A stretch of 64,000 bases of DNA from Flavobacterium sp. (GTDB taxonomy: Bacteria; Bacteroidota; Bacteroidia; Flavobacteriales; Flavobacteriaceae). The notes beneath the pieces are model-generated. The model was not told the origin of the DNA, made no database searches, and saw only the letters and a program-made list of their open reading frames with translations. Shown here one piece after another: positions 1 through 9,792 of this stretch (position 1 is its first letter; every line of letters begins with the position of its first letter). Location of the stretch: contig JADKHM010000008.1 of assembly GCA_016721735.1 (NCBI GenBank), positions 34,355-98,354 of the forward strand, read 5' to 3'. Made by a program: the position numbers and the translations under genes.

Positions 1-5
1 TCGTA

Positions 6-743
6 TTAGAAATTTGGACTCAAATCGTATTTTTTATAGAATTTGTCCAAAACATCTAGCACTTCATCTTCCGTGTCTACGATTTTAAACAATTCTAAGT
101 CTTTTTCGCTTACGGTTTTTTCCTTTTCTACCATGACAGTTTTGATCCAATCTATCAATCCAGCCCAGAATTGTGTTCCTACCAAAATGATGGGGAATTT
201 GGCAATTTTCTTCGTTTGAATGAGTGTCATCGCTTCAAACATTTCGTCTAAAGTTCCGAAGCCTCCTGGCATCACGACAAAGCCTTGTGAGTATTTTACA
301 AACATTACTTTTCTAACAAAAAAGTAATCGAAATTTAAGTTCTTATCGCGATCGATATACGGATTGTAATGTTGTTCGAAAGGCAATTCGATATTCAAAC
401 CTACCGAAGTTCCGCCACCGAAATGGGCGCCTTTATTACTGGCTTCCATAATTCCAGGGCCGCCACCAGTAATGACACCGTAACCTGCTTTGCTGATTTT
501 GAACGCAATTTTTTCCGCCAACAAATAAAACGGATCTTCAGGTTTTGTTCGCGCCGAACCAAAAATAGAAACACAAGGACCGATGCGTCCCATGCTTTCG
601 TAACCATTCACAAATTCCGCCATGATTTTGAAAATCGCCCAGCTGTCGTTGGTGCGGATCTCATTCCACGTTTTTTGCTTTAGTTTATCTTGGATTACTC
701 TATCCTCGTCATTGTCGAAATCTTCTAATCTCATCTTTTTCAA
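6..743 (-). CDS. LOG family protein (TIGR00730-type Rossmann fold)
   Basis: 245 residues. The signature PGGFGTLDE near residue 160 and GGGPGIMEA near residue 95 are the nucleotide-binding and catalytic motifs of the LOG/lysine-decarboxylase-like family. Members are phosphoribohydrolases that release a base from a nucleoside 5'-monophosphate, or act on related nucleotides in bacteria. The N-terminal extension of about 50 residues is typical of the longer bacterial subgroup. No signal peptide is visible, so it should be cytoplasmic. The older label 'lysine decarboxylase' for this family is wrong. The physiological substrate here cannot be read from the sequence. Confidence 0.9.
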   Translation of the reverse strand: MKKMRLEDFDNDEDRVIQDKLKQKTWNEIRTNDSWAIFKIMAEFVNGYESMGRIGPCVSIFGSARTKPEDPFYLLAEKIAFKISKAGYGVITGGGPGIMEASNKGAHFGGGTSVGLNIELPFEQHYNPYIDRDKNLNFDYFFVRKVMFVKYSQGFVVMPGGFGTLDEMFEAMTLIQTKKIAKFPIILVGTQFWAGLIDWIKTVMVEKEKTVSEKDLELFKIVDTEDEVLDVLDKFYKKYDLSPNF

Positions 744-795
744 TTAATAATGAATAATTAGCAATTATTCATGGTTGTGATTCTTTTTTTTTAAG

Positions 796-931
796 AAGCT
801 AATCCAGCTATCCACTATATCTTTTTATGCTGAACTCGTTTCAGCATCTCCACCACAACACGGTCACTACTTAAAGATACTGAAACGAGTTCAGCATAAA
901 AAGGATGCCGTTGCTATCTGGGCTAGGGCAT
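796..931 (-). repeat. Dispersed intergenic hairpin repeat, copy 1
   Basis: Read on the minus strand this copy starts with GCCCTAGCCCAGAT, runs through GGCATCCTTTT, and closes with AAAAGATA and AGCTGGATTAGCT. The same outer framework occurs near 5488-5567. The loop of this copy contains a second inverted repeat of about 20 bp (GCTGAACTCGTTTCAG at about 830-845 and its complement at about 881-896), so it looks like one repeat nested in another. It lies in the gap between two minus-strand genes. It may act as a terminator or be a REP-like mobile repeat; neither is shown. Confidence 0.6.
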
Positions 932-962
932 TGTTCTCGCCGGAAAAAGCGCGCTAAAGTAA

Positions 963-2501
963 TCATTTTTTACAGAACTTCAGCGTTTGGTGATTTTCGC
1001 CGGCATTGATTTTTAGGAAATAGGTTCCTGCTGCGAGGCTCGAAACATCAATTGCGCTAGTCGATTGGCCTTCAAGAACCAGCTGCGACAAGGCATTGTA
1101 AATCAAAACCGATTGGATGTCTTGTAGATTTTTCCCTGAAACAGTCACCGAACTTGACGTCGGATTCGGATAAAGCGAAAAATCTTGCATCGATGGCGTG
1201 AATGTCGATAGCTCGCTGCCTTCAAATCGTTCCACCGCAAAATCCCAATCGAAGGAGCTGTCGTATGTTGCGCCTGCAAGGACGATTTTCCCATCATCCT
1301 GCAAAGCGATATCACTTACAGCTTCCATGAGATTTCCTCTAACGGTTACACTTCCTGTACCATTGAAACTCGTATCGGCAATTCCTTCGGCGGTATAACG
1401 AAACACAAGCATATCCTGGGTAGAATTGCCGCCAACCAAAATTTTTCCGTCCTCCTGCACAAGGAAATTGCCAAGATGTTCTTTTGGATTATCGCCAATG
1501 GCAATCACAATGCGTCCATTGTCGCCAAAAGTGGAATCGACGCTTCCGTCAGTTTCCAATTTGAGGATGATGGCTTTGCTATTCTCATAATTGTTGTAAT
1601 ACATCGAACCACCCACGAAGATTTCATTTCCGTCGGTTACAGCAAGACACATCTCCCTGTCAGTGCCACCCAAGTCATAGATTACTTTGCCATTGACACC
1701 AAAAGTGTTGTCGAGACTACCGTCAGTATTAAGTCGGGCAACAGACAAATCGTAACTGGGCACAGGACCCGAATAACCTGAAACGAGGATTTTACCATCT
1801 GGCTGGATGACTACTTTGCTGCCGTTATCGGTATTTGCAGCTGGAATGAAATTGATAAGTTGAATGCCACCAAGTCCAAAACTGGTATCAAGCGAACCAT
1901 CGGTATTGTACCGTATTACAGCGAAATCCCGTCCATTGGTTTGTGTGATAACCGACCCCAAAACGATGATCTTTTGGTCCGACTGTATGGCAATGTCATT
2001 CGGACCATTGGCTGCTATTCCGTAACAGAAATCATTGATGACAACTCCATTTCCTACAGTACCGAAACTGGTGTCAGGCGTTCCATCAGCGTTGAGCCGC
2101 ATCAGCATATATTCGTAATCGACGACATTCGGATCTAGTAGCTTGGCTCCTGTGAGTAAGATTTTACCATCTTCCTGTAGTTCAAAACCCATTAGACTAT
2201 TTAATGAGCTATTATATTGCGTTATCACGACTCCATTTACACCAAATTGGGCGTCGCGCGATCCATCTGCATTGTATCTGGCAACTGTCCAATTTACCAA
2301 TTCACCTCCTGATGCCCCAGCAACCAATATTTTCCCATCAGGCTGGATTTTCATATTTTGGACATAATCGAAACCGAAAGTAACATCAATGATTGCCCGC
2401 CCGTTAACACCGAAACTAGGATCTAGGCTAACCTGGGAATTTCCTTTAGAAAAACAAGCTAGCGAAATTGCTAAAAAAAGGAAGTGCGTAATTTTACCCA
2501 T
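963..2501 (-). CDS. Secreted delta-60 repeat protein with T9SS sorting domain
   Basis: About 512 residues from the ATG at 2501, chosen because it begins MGKITHFLFLAISLACF, a signal peptide; the longer frame to 2540 adds 13 residues that do not look like one. The body carries repeated units of the type DGSLDTSFGxxG followed by DGKILVAG, the delta-60 repeat (TIGR02608), predicted to fold as a beta-propeller. The last 80 residues form a T9SS type A sorting domain, beginning at the YPNPTSSS motif and ending with a basic tail. The protein should cross the outer membrane through the type IX system. No catalytic motif is visible. This T9SS gene is intact. Confidence 0.85.
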   Translation of the reverse strand: MGKITHFLFLAISLACFSKGNSQVSLDPSFGVNGRAIIDVTFGFDYVQNMKIQPDGKILVAGASGGELVNWTVARYNADGSRDAQFGVNGVVITQYNSSLNSLMGFELQEDGKILLTGAKLLDPNVVDYEYMLMRLNADGTPDTSFGTVGNGVVINDFCYGIAANGPNDIAIQSDQKIIVLGSVITQTNGRDFAVIRYNTDGSLDTSFGLGGIQLINFIPAANTDNGSKVVIQPDGKILVSGYSGPVPSYDLSVARLNTDGSLDNTFGVNGKVIYDLGGTDREMCLAVTDGNEIFVGGSMYYNNYENSKAIILKLETDGSVDSTFGDNGRIVIAIGDNPKEHLGNFLVQEDGKILVGGNSTQDMLVFRYTAEGIADTSFNGTGSVTVRGNLMEAVSDIALQDDGKIVLAGATYDSSFDWDFAVERFEGSELSTFTPSMQDFSLYPNPTSSSVTVSGKNLQDIQSVLIYNALSQLVLEGQSTSAIDVSSLAAGTYFLKINAGENHQTLKFCKK

Positions 2502-2568
2502 AGTTTTTTTTGTAAATATATTAAATGTTACCAGTTGCATGCAGCAACAGCGATGATATGCAAAAATA

Positions 2569-5400
2569 TCAGGTAAGCTCCTTCTTTAAAAACGGCGCCG
2601 TATAACTTTTCTTATTTTTTACAATTTCTTCTGGAGTTCCTTTAGCAACGACTTCTCCACCACCTTTGCCACCTTCTGGACCGATATCAATAATATAATC
2701 CGCCAACTTAATCACATCCATATTGTGCTCTATGATGAGGATGGTATTGCCTTTATCGACCAACTTATTGATTACTTCCATTAAGACACGAATGTCCTCG
2801 AAATGCAATCCAGTCGTAGGTTCATCGAGGATGTAAAACGTATTTCCAGTGTCTTTCTTCGCCAATTCACCCGCTAACTTAATGCGTTGTGCTTCGCCGC
2901 CAGATAACGTTGTACTTTGTTGACCGAGCGTTATATAACCCAAACCTACATCTTGAATGGTTTTGACTTTACGGTAAATCTTCGGAATGTTCTCAAAAAA
3001 CGGAACCGCTTCGTCAACCGTCATGTTCAACACATCAGAAATCGATTTGCCTTTGTAGCGAATTTCTAAGGTTTCACGGTTGAAACGTTTCCCCATGCAG
3101 GTTTCGCATTCAACATATACGTCGGGAAGGAAATTCATTTCAATCGTTCGCACGCCAGAACCTTCGCAGGTTTCGCAACGTCCGCCTTTGACATTAAAAC
3201 TAAATCGACCTGCTTTGTAACCGCGAATCATGCTTTCGGAAGTCATGGTAAACAAATTTCGGATTTCTGAAAAGACGTCTGTGTAAGTGGCTGGATTCGA
3301 GCGTGGCGTTCTTCCAATTGGACTTTGATCAATATCAATCACTTTGTCGATATGCTCTAAACCTTCGATTTTTTTGTACGGTTTTGGTTTTTTGACGCCG
3401 TTGAAGTAATATTCATTCAAAATCGGATACAGCGTTTCATTAATCAACGTCGATTTGCCGCTACCCGAAACGCCCGTTACGCAAATCATCTTGCCTAAAG
3501 GTAATTCGATCGTGACGTTTTTTAAATTGTTTCCAGTGGCGCCTGACAATTTCAGGAATTTACCATTGCCTTCACGACGTTGCTTTGGAATTTCAATTTT
3601 GAGTTCACCGTTGAGATATTGCGCAGTCAGCGTATGATGTTTTAAAGTTTCTGCCGGCGTTCCGATGCTGATGATTTCGCCTCCGAATTTTCCGGCACGT
3701 GGTCCGATATCAATGACATAATCTGCACGTTCGATCATGTCTTTATCGTGTTCGACGACAATCACCGAGTTGCCAATATCGCGCAATTGCTCTAATGATT
3801 TAATCAATTTATCGTTGTCGCGTTGGTGCAAACCGATACTAGGTTCATCCAAAATATACAACACGCCAACGAGTTGTGATCCGATTTGTGTTGCCAGCCT
3901 GATGCGTTGTGCTTCACCGCCAGAGAGTGATTTTGAACTTCGATTAATCGACAAATAATCTAATCCCACATTCACTAAAAAGTGCAATCGATCTTTGATT
4001 TCTTTGATGACTTCGGTGGCAATTTGTTTTTGTTTCTCGGAAAGTGATTTTTCCAATTCATCAAACCAAGTCGATAAATCAGAAATATCCATCGACGACA
4101 AATCGTTGATGTTTTTGTCATTGATGCGGAAATACAGCGATTCCTTTTTCAATCGAGAACCTTCGCAAATTGGGCATTCTATTTCGTCCATAAATTCCTT
4201 TGCCCAGCGTTTGATGCTCGAGGAACCGCTTTCGTCGTGTTGGTTTTTGATGAAATGTGAAATGCCTTCAAATTCTATCTTGTATTCTTTTGTGATGCCC
4301 AATGTTTTCGACGCAACGGCGAATTTTTCCTTACCACCGTACAAAATCATATCCATCGCTTCTTCTGGAATCGCTTCGATGCTGTCGGTGATTTTGAAAT
4401 TGAATTTTTCACCGATAGTTTCCAATTGCTTGAAAATCCACGTGCTTTTGTATTCGCCTAAAGGCAAGAATCCGCCGCTTTTGATTGACAATTTAGGATT
4501 TGGTATAATCTTTTTCAAATTGATTTCGTTCACCGTTCCTAATCCGTTGCAATGATCGCAGGCGCCTTTGGGTGAGTTAAAGGAAAACAAATTCGGCTCC
4601 GGATTTTGATAGGAAATTCCGGTGGTCGGACACATCAAGTTTCGGCTAAAATAGCGAATGTCATTGCTATCATGTTCCAAAATCATCAAGATATTCTCGC
4701 CATGATGCATCGCGGTTTGGATACTTTGCGACAAACGTTTGTCGTTCTCGGCGGAATCTTCAACGAGCATTCTATCGATGACAATTTCGATATCATGCGT
4801 ATTGTAGCGTTCGAGTTTCATTCCTGGCGTGATGTCTTTGATATCGCCATTCACGCGGACTTTGAGAAAACCTTGTTTGGCAATTTGTTGGAATAGTTCG
4901 CCATAATGTCCTTTTCTGGCGCGAACGACAGGCGCTAAAATATTGATGCGTTTTCCGATATAATTTTCCGTAATCAAGGCTTTGATTTGATCGTCGGAAT
5001 AGGACACCATTTTTTCTCCAGTATTAAAACTGTAGGCATCGGCGGCGCGTGCGTACAGTAAACGCAGGAAATCGTATATTTCGGTAATTGTGCCCACGGT
5101 AGAACGTGGACTTTTACTCGTAGTTTTTTGTTCGATGGCGATGACTAAGGAAAGTCCATCAATCTTATCTACATCAGGACGTTCTAAACCACCAAGGAAT
5201 TGTCGTGCGTAGGCGGAAAACGTTTCCACATAGCGGCGTTGTCCTTCGGCGTAGATCGTATCGAAAGCCAAAGATGATTTTCCTGAGCCTGAAAGTCCAG
5301 TGATGACTACAAGTTTTTCTCGTGGAATAGAGATGTCAATGTTTTTGAGATTGTGGACGCGTGCGCCTAAAACTTCGATTGTATTTTCGGTATCTAGCAT
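2569..5400 (-). CDS. uvrA: Excinuclease ABC subunit A
   Basis: 943 residues, full length for the family. UvrA is the damage-recognition ATPase of nucleotide excision repair and loads UvrB on DNA. Two ABC ATPase modules are visible, with Walker A GLSGSGKSS near residue 35 and GVSGSGKST near residue 625, and two LSGGEAQRI signatures. Zinc-finger cysteines appear as CDHCNGLG near residue 282 and CETCEGSG/CETCMGK near residues 720-755. It is preceded by a TAACTTTG promoter element at 5418-5425 and is apparently monocistronic. SOS control cannot be judged by eye. Confidence 0.98.
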   Translation of the reverse strand: MLDTENTIEVLGARVHNLKNIDISIPREKLVVITGLSGSGKSSLAFDTIYAEGQRRYVETFSAYARQFLGGLERPDVDKIDGLSLVIAIEQKTTSKSPRSTVGTITEIYDFLRLLYARAADAYSFNTGEKMVSYSDDQIKALITENYIGKRINILAPVVRARKGHYGELFQQIAKQGFLKVRVNGDIKDITPGMKLERYNTHDIEIVIDRMLVEDSAENDKRLSQSIQTAMHHGENILMILEHDSNDIRYFSRNLMCPTTGISYQNPEPNLFSFNSPKGACDHCNGLGTVNEINLKKIIPNPKLSIKSGGFLPLGEYKSTWIFKQLETIGEKFNFKITDSIEAIPEEAMDMILYGGKEKFAVASKTLGITKEYKIEFEGISHFIKNQHDESGSSSIKRWAKEFMDEIECPICEGSRLKKESLYFRINDKNINDLSSMDISDLSTWFDELEKSLSEKQKQIATEVIKEIKDRLHFLVNVGLDYLSINRSSKSLSGGEAQRIRLATQIGSQLVGVLYILDEPSIGLHQRDNDKLIKSLEQLRDIGNSVIVVEHDKDMIERADYVIDIGPRAGKFGGEIISIGTPAETLKHHTLTAQYLNGELKIEIPKQRREGNGKFLKLSGATGNNLKNVTIELPLGKMICVTGVSGSGKSTLINETLYPILNEYYFNGVKKPKPYKKIEGLEHIDKVIDIDQSPIGRTPRSNPATYTDVFSEIRNLFTMTSESMIRGYKAGRFSFNVKGGRCETCEGSGVRTIEMNFLPDVYVECETCMGKRFNRETLEIRYKGKSISDVLNMTVDEAVPFFENIPKIYRKVKTIQDVGLGYITLGQQSTTLSGGEAQRIKLAGELAKKDTGNTFYILDEPTTGLHFEDIRVLMEVINKLVDKGNTILIIEHNMDVIKLADYIIDIGPEGGKGGGEVVAKGTPEEIVKNKKSYTAPFLKKELT

Positions 5401-5417
5401 GATTTTATGGCAAAGCG

Positions 5418-5425
5418 CAAAGTTA
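5418..5425 (-). promoter_or_regulatory. uvrA -7 promoter element
   Basis: On the minus strand this reads TAACTTTG, matching the Bacteroidota -7 consensus TAnnTTTG, 17 bases before the uvrA start codon. No LexA-like palindrome was recognised beside it. Confidence 0.55.
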
Positions 5426-5487
5426 GGATAATGAATAATTAATCATGAATAATTAACAATTAAAAAAGTTGTAGTGGAGAACCGAAA

Positions 5488-5567
5488 TGCCCTAGCCCAG
5501 ATGGTAGTGGCATCCTTTTGTGAAGTGAAACGGAACAAAAGATAAAAGCGAACAGCTGGATTAGCTA
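5488..5567 (+). repeat. Dispersed intergenic hairpin repeat, copy 2
   Basis: The copy runs GCCCTAGCCCAGATGG, GGCATCCTTTT, a 17-base loop, then AAAAGATAAAAGCGAACAGC and TGGATTAGCT. The CCTTTT and AAAAGA parts pair as the inner stem. The outer framework matches copy 1 closely, while the loop is unrelated to it. The gap it occupies is divergent (uvrA leaves on the minus strand, 5778 on the plus), so a terminator role is less obvious here. Confidence 0.65.
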
Positions 5568-5777
5568 CTGATAAATCAATGATACTAAGTGGAAAAATTA
5601 TAAATTTTATATGATTAAAATCATCTTTTTTGTTTTTTAAACACTTAATTTAGAGGAATTTAAATCGAAAAAAAATACATGAAGGTAAGTTGTAATTTCA
5701 AAACTAAATAGGGTAAATTGCAACTGGCTTGTTTCATATCAAACAAACTCAATTAATATTAAATTAAATCCAACGTT

Positions 5778-6264
5778 ATGAAAAATTTAGAAAAAATCAA
5801 AGGTAGTGTGGTAGTAGTGATGTTATTTATTCTTGCAACAACTTCGTCATGTAGTAGTAGCAGTGATGATAATTCAAATTCAAATTCGAGTGGCAATACA
5901 CCAACTGGCAGTTACCACTGTAGTAAGCAATGGAACATGGAAAATTACCTATTATTATGACACCGATCATGAAGAAACGAGCAGTTTTAACGGGTACAAT
6001 TTTACTTTTGGTGCCAGTAATGTGTTAACAGCAACTAACGGAACCAACAATTATGCAGGTACATGGTCAGTTACTGATAGTAATAGCGATGATGATGATA
6101 GTATTAGCGATTTAGATTTTAACATTGCTTTTAGTTCACCTTCACAATTTGAAGAACTTAGTGATGATTGGGAAATTATTGAAAAATCGGCTACTGTTAT
6201 CAAACTAAAAGATGTAAGCGGTGGCAATGGCGGAACAGATTTCTTGACTTTTACTAAGAATTAA
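5778..6264 (+). pseudogene. Frameshifted secreted lipoprotein
   Basis: The first frame from the ATG at 5778 gives a clear lipoprotein signal (a hydrophobic stretch then SSCSSSSDD) and stops at 5960. The rest of the protein continues in the +1 frame from about 5910 to 6264, with NGTWKITYYYDTD and GGTDFLTFTKN at its end. Joined, the two parts give a protein of about 160 residues of a kind I associate with small flavobacterial lipoproteins. The shift can be repaired by removing one base near 5903-5910, where ACTGGCAGT occurs. It is either a real one-base insertion or a read error. Function is unknown. Confidence 0.75.
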
Positions 6265-6291
6265 TTCAATGATTCTATATCAAATGAAATC

Positions 6292-7848
6292 ATGAAAAAC
6301 ACTATAAAATTATTAGTTGCAACAATTATTTTTTATACTAGCTGCAATGCATTTGCACAGTACACTTTAGACTGGCAACAAAATGCTGGAACGGAAGCAA
6401 AAACATCTCAAATGAGTGTTGTAGATTCTCAAGACAATATTATTGTAACTGGTTATGGAGCAAATAGTTTGCTTTGGACAAGAAAGTATAACATTTCGGG
6501 CACATTGCTTTGGGAGACTTCGGATTCATCAGGAATACCAAGCATCTATGAAAAATCAAATTGGGTTAGCTGTGACGCTGACAACAATGTTCTTGTTATA
6601 GGTAATCTATATTCTTATTCATCTTCCTTTCAACGTGAATATCCGCAGTCAATTGTTGCTTTAAAATATAGTCCAACTGGAACATTACTTTGGAGAACAA
6701 TAATTCCTATATCAATACTCATCAATAATCAAATCTCTTTTGATTGTAGAAGTGTTGTTGATGCCACTGGTAATTTGTACATTGGAACTTCCATAAACAA
6801 TGGCGCGACGTTAATTAAACTTGATCCTAACGGAAATGTAGTTTTTACAAATTCGAGCACTGTAAACAATCCTATAAATTTTAATGGTATGCGCATAAGA
6901 AACAATAAAATTGCATTAGTTACAAGTAGTCCATCACCGACTGTTGCTCCTGTTTTTGTTTGGGATACCGATGGTACATTACTTTGGACTGCTAATGCTA
7001 ATGGTCTTATTGCGGCAGATGTAGAAATTGATGAGAACGAAAATGTATATGTATTGAGTACGCTACAGTACATGCCAAATCCTATCACCTATGACTATGA
7101 TGCACAACTTACTAAGTACAGTGCAACAGGTAGTTTATTGTGGACATATCATTATGATTTTGGAGGATATAATTTTGTTAATCGAATGACTTATGTAAAC
7201 AACCTAATTAGTGCCATGGGTTATGGTAATGCATCTGGACTTAAATGGTTTACATTTCAAACAGATGCTGACGGAACATTACTTTGGTCTTCACCCTACA
7301 ATGAAGGCTCGCCTGTAACGCAAAGCGATTCCTATCCAAAATATATTATAGCAAAACCTACTGGAGAAGTAATTGTTACAGGTGTAGGTGGACCAACACC
7401 TGACCCATTTAATCCGTCTTTTAATCAAATGCCAATTGTGCAGTATAGCAATACTGGTGTTCAAAATTGGGTGAGCACTCCAAACATTTATGCTGGTACT
7501 GGGTTGGGACTTGCTTTTGCTAGTGATGGTAGTTTGTTTGCTATTGGTTCAAGAAACATGTATGTTTTTCATTATAATGCAGACGCGCTTTCTGTAAATG
7601 ACAATACTATTTCTTCTAAAACGATGGTTGCTCCAAATCCATTTTCGGACAAAATAAGTATAAGGTTAGATGGGATAAATGCGCCTACAACTGCCGCGAT
7701 ATTTGACGTTGCTGGAAAAATGTTGCTATCCGTTGATTTACAAAAAGCACAAAGTGAACTAGAATTGTCATCGTTACAGAGTGGAATTTACTTTTGTCAA
7801 TTGAAGTCAGCTTCGAAAACGGAAACGGTAAAAATTATCAAGAAATAA
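6292..7848 (+). CDS. Secreted repeat protein with T9SS sorting domain
   Basis: 518 residues, with a signal peptide (MKNTIKLLVATIIFYTSC to NAFAQ). The body has repeated strands ending in GTLLW or GSLLWT, spaced about 40-60 residues apart, as in SBBP/PQQ-like beta-propellers. A T9SS type A sorting domain begins at APNPFSDK near residue 448 and ends with the basic tail VKIIKK. It lies 27 bases downstream of the broken lipoprotein gene and may be co-transcribed. No enzyme motif is visible. An adhesion or carbohydrate-binding role is possible but not shown. Confidence 0.8.
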   Translation: MKNTIKLLVATIIFYTSCNAFAQYTLDWQQNAGTEAKTSQMSVVDSQDNIIVTGYGANSLLWTRKYNISGTLLWETSDSSGIPSIYEKSNWVSCDADNNVLVIGNLYSYSSSFQREYPQSIVALKYSPTGTLLWRTIIPISILINNQISFDCRSVVDATGNLYIGTSINNGATLIKLDPNGNVVFTNSSTVNNPINFNGMRIRNNKIALVTSSPSPTVAPVFVWDTDGTLLWTANANGLIAADVEIDENENVYVLSTLQYMPNPITYDYDAQLTKYSATGSLLWTYHYDFGGYNFVNRMTYVNNLISAMGYGNASGLKWFTFQTDADGTLLWSSPYNEGSPVTQSDSYPKYIIAKPTGEVIVTGVGGPTPDPFNPSFNQMPIVQYSNTGVQNWVSTPNIYAGTGLGLAFASDGSLFAIGSRNMYVFHYNADALSVNDNTISSKTMVAPNPFSDKISIRLDGINAPTTAAIFDVAGKMLLSVDLQKAQSELELSSLQSGIYFCQLKSASKTETVKIIKK

Positions 7849-7891
7849 TATTTTGCGTTCAAGCAAATTGCTCATAGAAAAAGCAAAGGTT

Positions 7892-7961
7892 AACACGAAT
7901 TTCACTAATTAACACGAATTATAAAAAAGAAGAATTCGTGTTAATTAGTGAAATTCGTGTT
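7892..7961. repeat. Perfect 29-bp inverted repeat, likely bidirectional terminator
   Basis: Arms at 7892-7920 and 7933-7961 are exact reverse complements, with a 12-base A-rich loop. Each arm contains two copies of ACACGAATT around TTCACTAATTA, so the element is also a direct repeat of itself. It separates two convergent genes (6292 plus, 7968 minus), which suits a terminator. The perfect symmetry and internal repetition suggest a mobile or amplified repeat rather than an ordinary terminator. Confidence 0.75.
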
Positions 7962-7967
7962 TGCGTT

Positions 7968-9752
7968 TTATTCAATGGTCATCGCTTTTAATTTTTCTCG
8001 ATATGCTTCTAATGCATTCGCTTTAGAAATAAAGCCAAAATACTTTCCGTTTTTGAGAACTGGGAGGAAGTTCACTTTGGTTTTTTCAAATTTTTCCATC
8101 ACGATTTCCATGCTGTCGGTGGGATAAACGATGTCGATGGGTGGAATCATAATGTCTTTTACGGGTGTGTATTTGACTTTAAATGCACTGAAAATAATTT
8201 CACGGATATCGTTGAAGTGAACGATGCCGAGCAGTCTTTTTTCATTATCGATTACGGCGAAAATCACTTGGTTGGAGTGGGAAATCAGATCGACCACTTG
8301 TTCGAGGTTTTCCGCATCTTGTATAGTCAAGTAATCTGTTTGAATAATTTGCTCGGTTTCTAAAGTAGACAGAATATTGGTGTCTTTATTTTCAGTAAAC
8401 GCGTGTCCTTTTTTGACCAGATTTTTTCGATCAAGGGAATGTTTTTCGAATCGTTTTGAAATCGCAAAACTGATAGACGAAACAATCATGAGCGGAATCA
8501 TCAAGTCATAACCGCCAGTGATTTCGGCTATTAAGAAAATGGCTGTCAACGGTGCGTGAAATAGCCCACTTAGAATGCCCGCCATGCCCACCAAAGTAAA
8601 ATTGCTAATGGGTAAGTGGGCAATTCCCGTCGTGTTGATAATCTTAGAAAATATAAATCCAGCATAGGAGCCTAAGAACAGCGATGGTGCAAAATTCCCT
8701 CCATTTCCGCCACTTCCTAAAGTGATTCCGGTTGCAAAAACCTTGAGCATTAAGGTTAATCCGAGGAAGATAATGAGCGCCCAAGTATTGTTTCGGAAAC
8801 TACTAAAAAGGGTGTTGTCTAGCAATTGTTGTGGATTGTTTTCGGAGAGGGTTCGAATACTTTCGTAGCCTTCACCAAATAGCGTTGGAAAAGCAAAAAT
8901 AATTACTGCCAGGATTGAGGCTCCAAATAGTGCTTTTTTATAAGGTTTGAATCGCAAGCGCGCAAAGAAATGTTCGATTCGTTGAAAATTTCTAGAATAG
9001 TAAATCACAATCAAGCCTGTGAAAATTCCAAGTAAAAGATAATAGGGAATATTATGGTAATTGAAACTTAATTTTTGGTCGAATGACAGTAAAATCGACT
9101 CATCTAAGACAATCGTTGAAACCAAAGCACCGGTGGCGGCAGCAATCATAATAGGCGTAAAGGCTGAGATGCTAACATCTACCAATAAGACTTCGATGGC
9201 AAACAATACTCCTGCAATAGGAGCGTTAAATGCAGCAGCAATACCAGCGGCAACGCCACAACCGATTAGTAAAGTTCGGTCTTTGTAGCCGAGTTTGTAC
9301 CGTTGTGCATAGTTGGAACCAAAAGCGGCGCCTGTAATTACAATGGGACTTTCTAGTCCAGCTGAACCTCCTAATCCGACAGTTAGCGAGCTTGTAACAA
9401 TCTGCGCATACATTTGCTTGCGTGGAATGATACTTGCTTTTTTGGCTACCGCGTACAGAATTTGCGACGTGCCTTTTTCGATGGTTCCGCCTAAGAGTTT
9501 TTTTACGACAAATACCGTGAGAAGTATTCCAATGACCGGTAGTATGCTATTGATAAAACTTAATTTCAATATTCCATTTATAGAGGTCGCAACAGTAAAA
9601 ACCCAGTGCGCAAAAGTTTTCAAGACAATTACAGCAAAAGCAGCAGAAATTCCTACCAATACGCTGGATAAGAATAAGAATTGCTTGGTCGAGAGTTTGG
9701 TTTGAGACCAAGCAATGACACTTTCAATTTTGCGAATACCTTTTTTGAACAT
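7968..9752 (-). CDS. ClC-family chloride channel/antiporter with CBS domains
   Basis: 594 residues. Roughly ten to twelve hydrophobic segments fill residues 20-435. Family motifs are present: GLGGSAGLESP near residue 127 (the selectivity segment with the gating glutamate) and GSGGNGGNFAPSLF near residue 345. The C-terminal 140 residues hold two CBS modules, near 465-515 and 535-590, which usually bind adenine nucleotides and adjust gating. The protein should exchange or conduct chloride across the inner membrane. Channel versus Cl-/H+ antiporter cannot be decided by reading. It appears monocistronic. Confidence 0.92.
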   Translation of the reverse strand: MFKKGIRKIESVIAWSQTKLSTKQFLFLSSVLVGISAAFAVIVLKTFAHWVFTVATSINGILKLSFINSILPVIGILLTVFVVKKLLGGTIEKGTSQILYAVAKKASIIPRKQMYAQIVTSSLTVGLGGSAGLESPIVITGAAFGSNYAQRYKLGYKDRTLLIGCGVAAGIAAAFNAPIAGVLFAIEVLLVDVSISAFTPIMIAAATGALVSTIVLDESILLSFDQKLSFNYHNIPYYLLLGIFTGLIVIYYSRNFQRIEHFFARLRFKPYKKALFGASILAVIIFAFPTLFGEGYESIRTLSENNPQQLLDNTLFSSFRNNTWALIIFLGLTLMLKVFATGITLGSGGNGGNFAPSLFLGSYAGFIFSKIINTTGIAHLPISNFTLVGMAGILSGLFHAPLTAIFLIAEITGGYDLMIPLMIVSSISFAISKRFEKHSLDRKNLVKKGHAFTENKDTNILSTLETEQIIQTDYLTIQDAENLEQVVDLISHSNQVIFAVIDNEKRLLGIVHFNDIREIIFSAFKVKYTPVKDIMIPPIDIVYPTDSMEIVMEKFEKTKVNFLPVLKNGKYFGFISKANALEAYREKLKAMTIE

Positions 9753-9792
9753 GTTGTTTTGAAGAAAACGCTAATTTACGACTAAAATGAAC

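Larger units (their letters stand above)
5401..5777. other. Intergenic region between uvrA and the 5778 gene
   Basis: This divergent gap of 377 bases holds the uvrA -7 element (5418-5425), a dispersed hairpin repeat (5488-5567), and A/T-rich leader DNA before the plus-strand lipoprotein gene. A 5-N4-5 palindrome ATGAT-TAAA-ATCAT lies at 5611-5624, about 32 bp upstream of a poor -7 match, TAATTTAG at 5646-5653. No coding frame is supported. Confidence 0.6.

Noticed and set aside
5611..5624. Seventh Crp/Fnr site, ATGAT-TAAA-ATCAT
   Set aside because: The nearest -7 element is a poor match (TAATTTAG) at 32 bp and not 33, the palindrome is all A/T apart from two bases, and the downstream gene is a broken lipoprotein. 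Kept only as a weak candidate.
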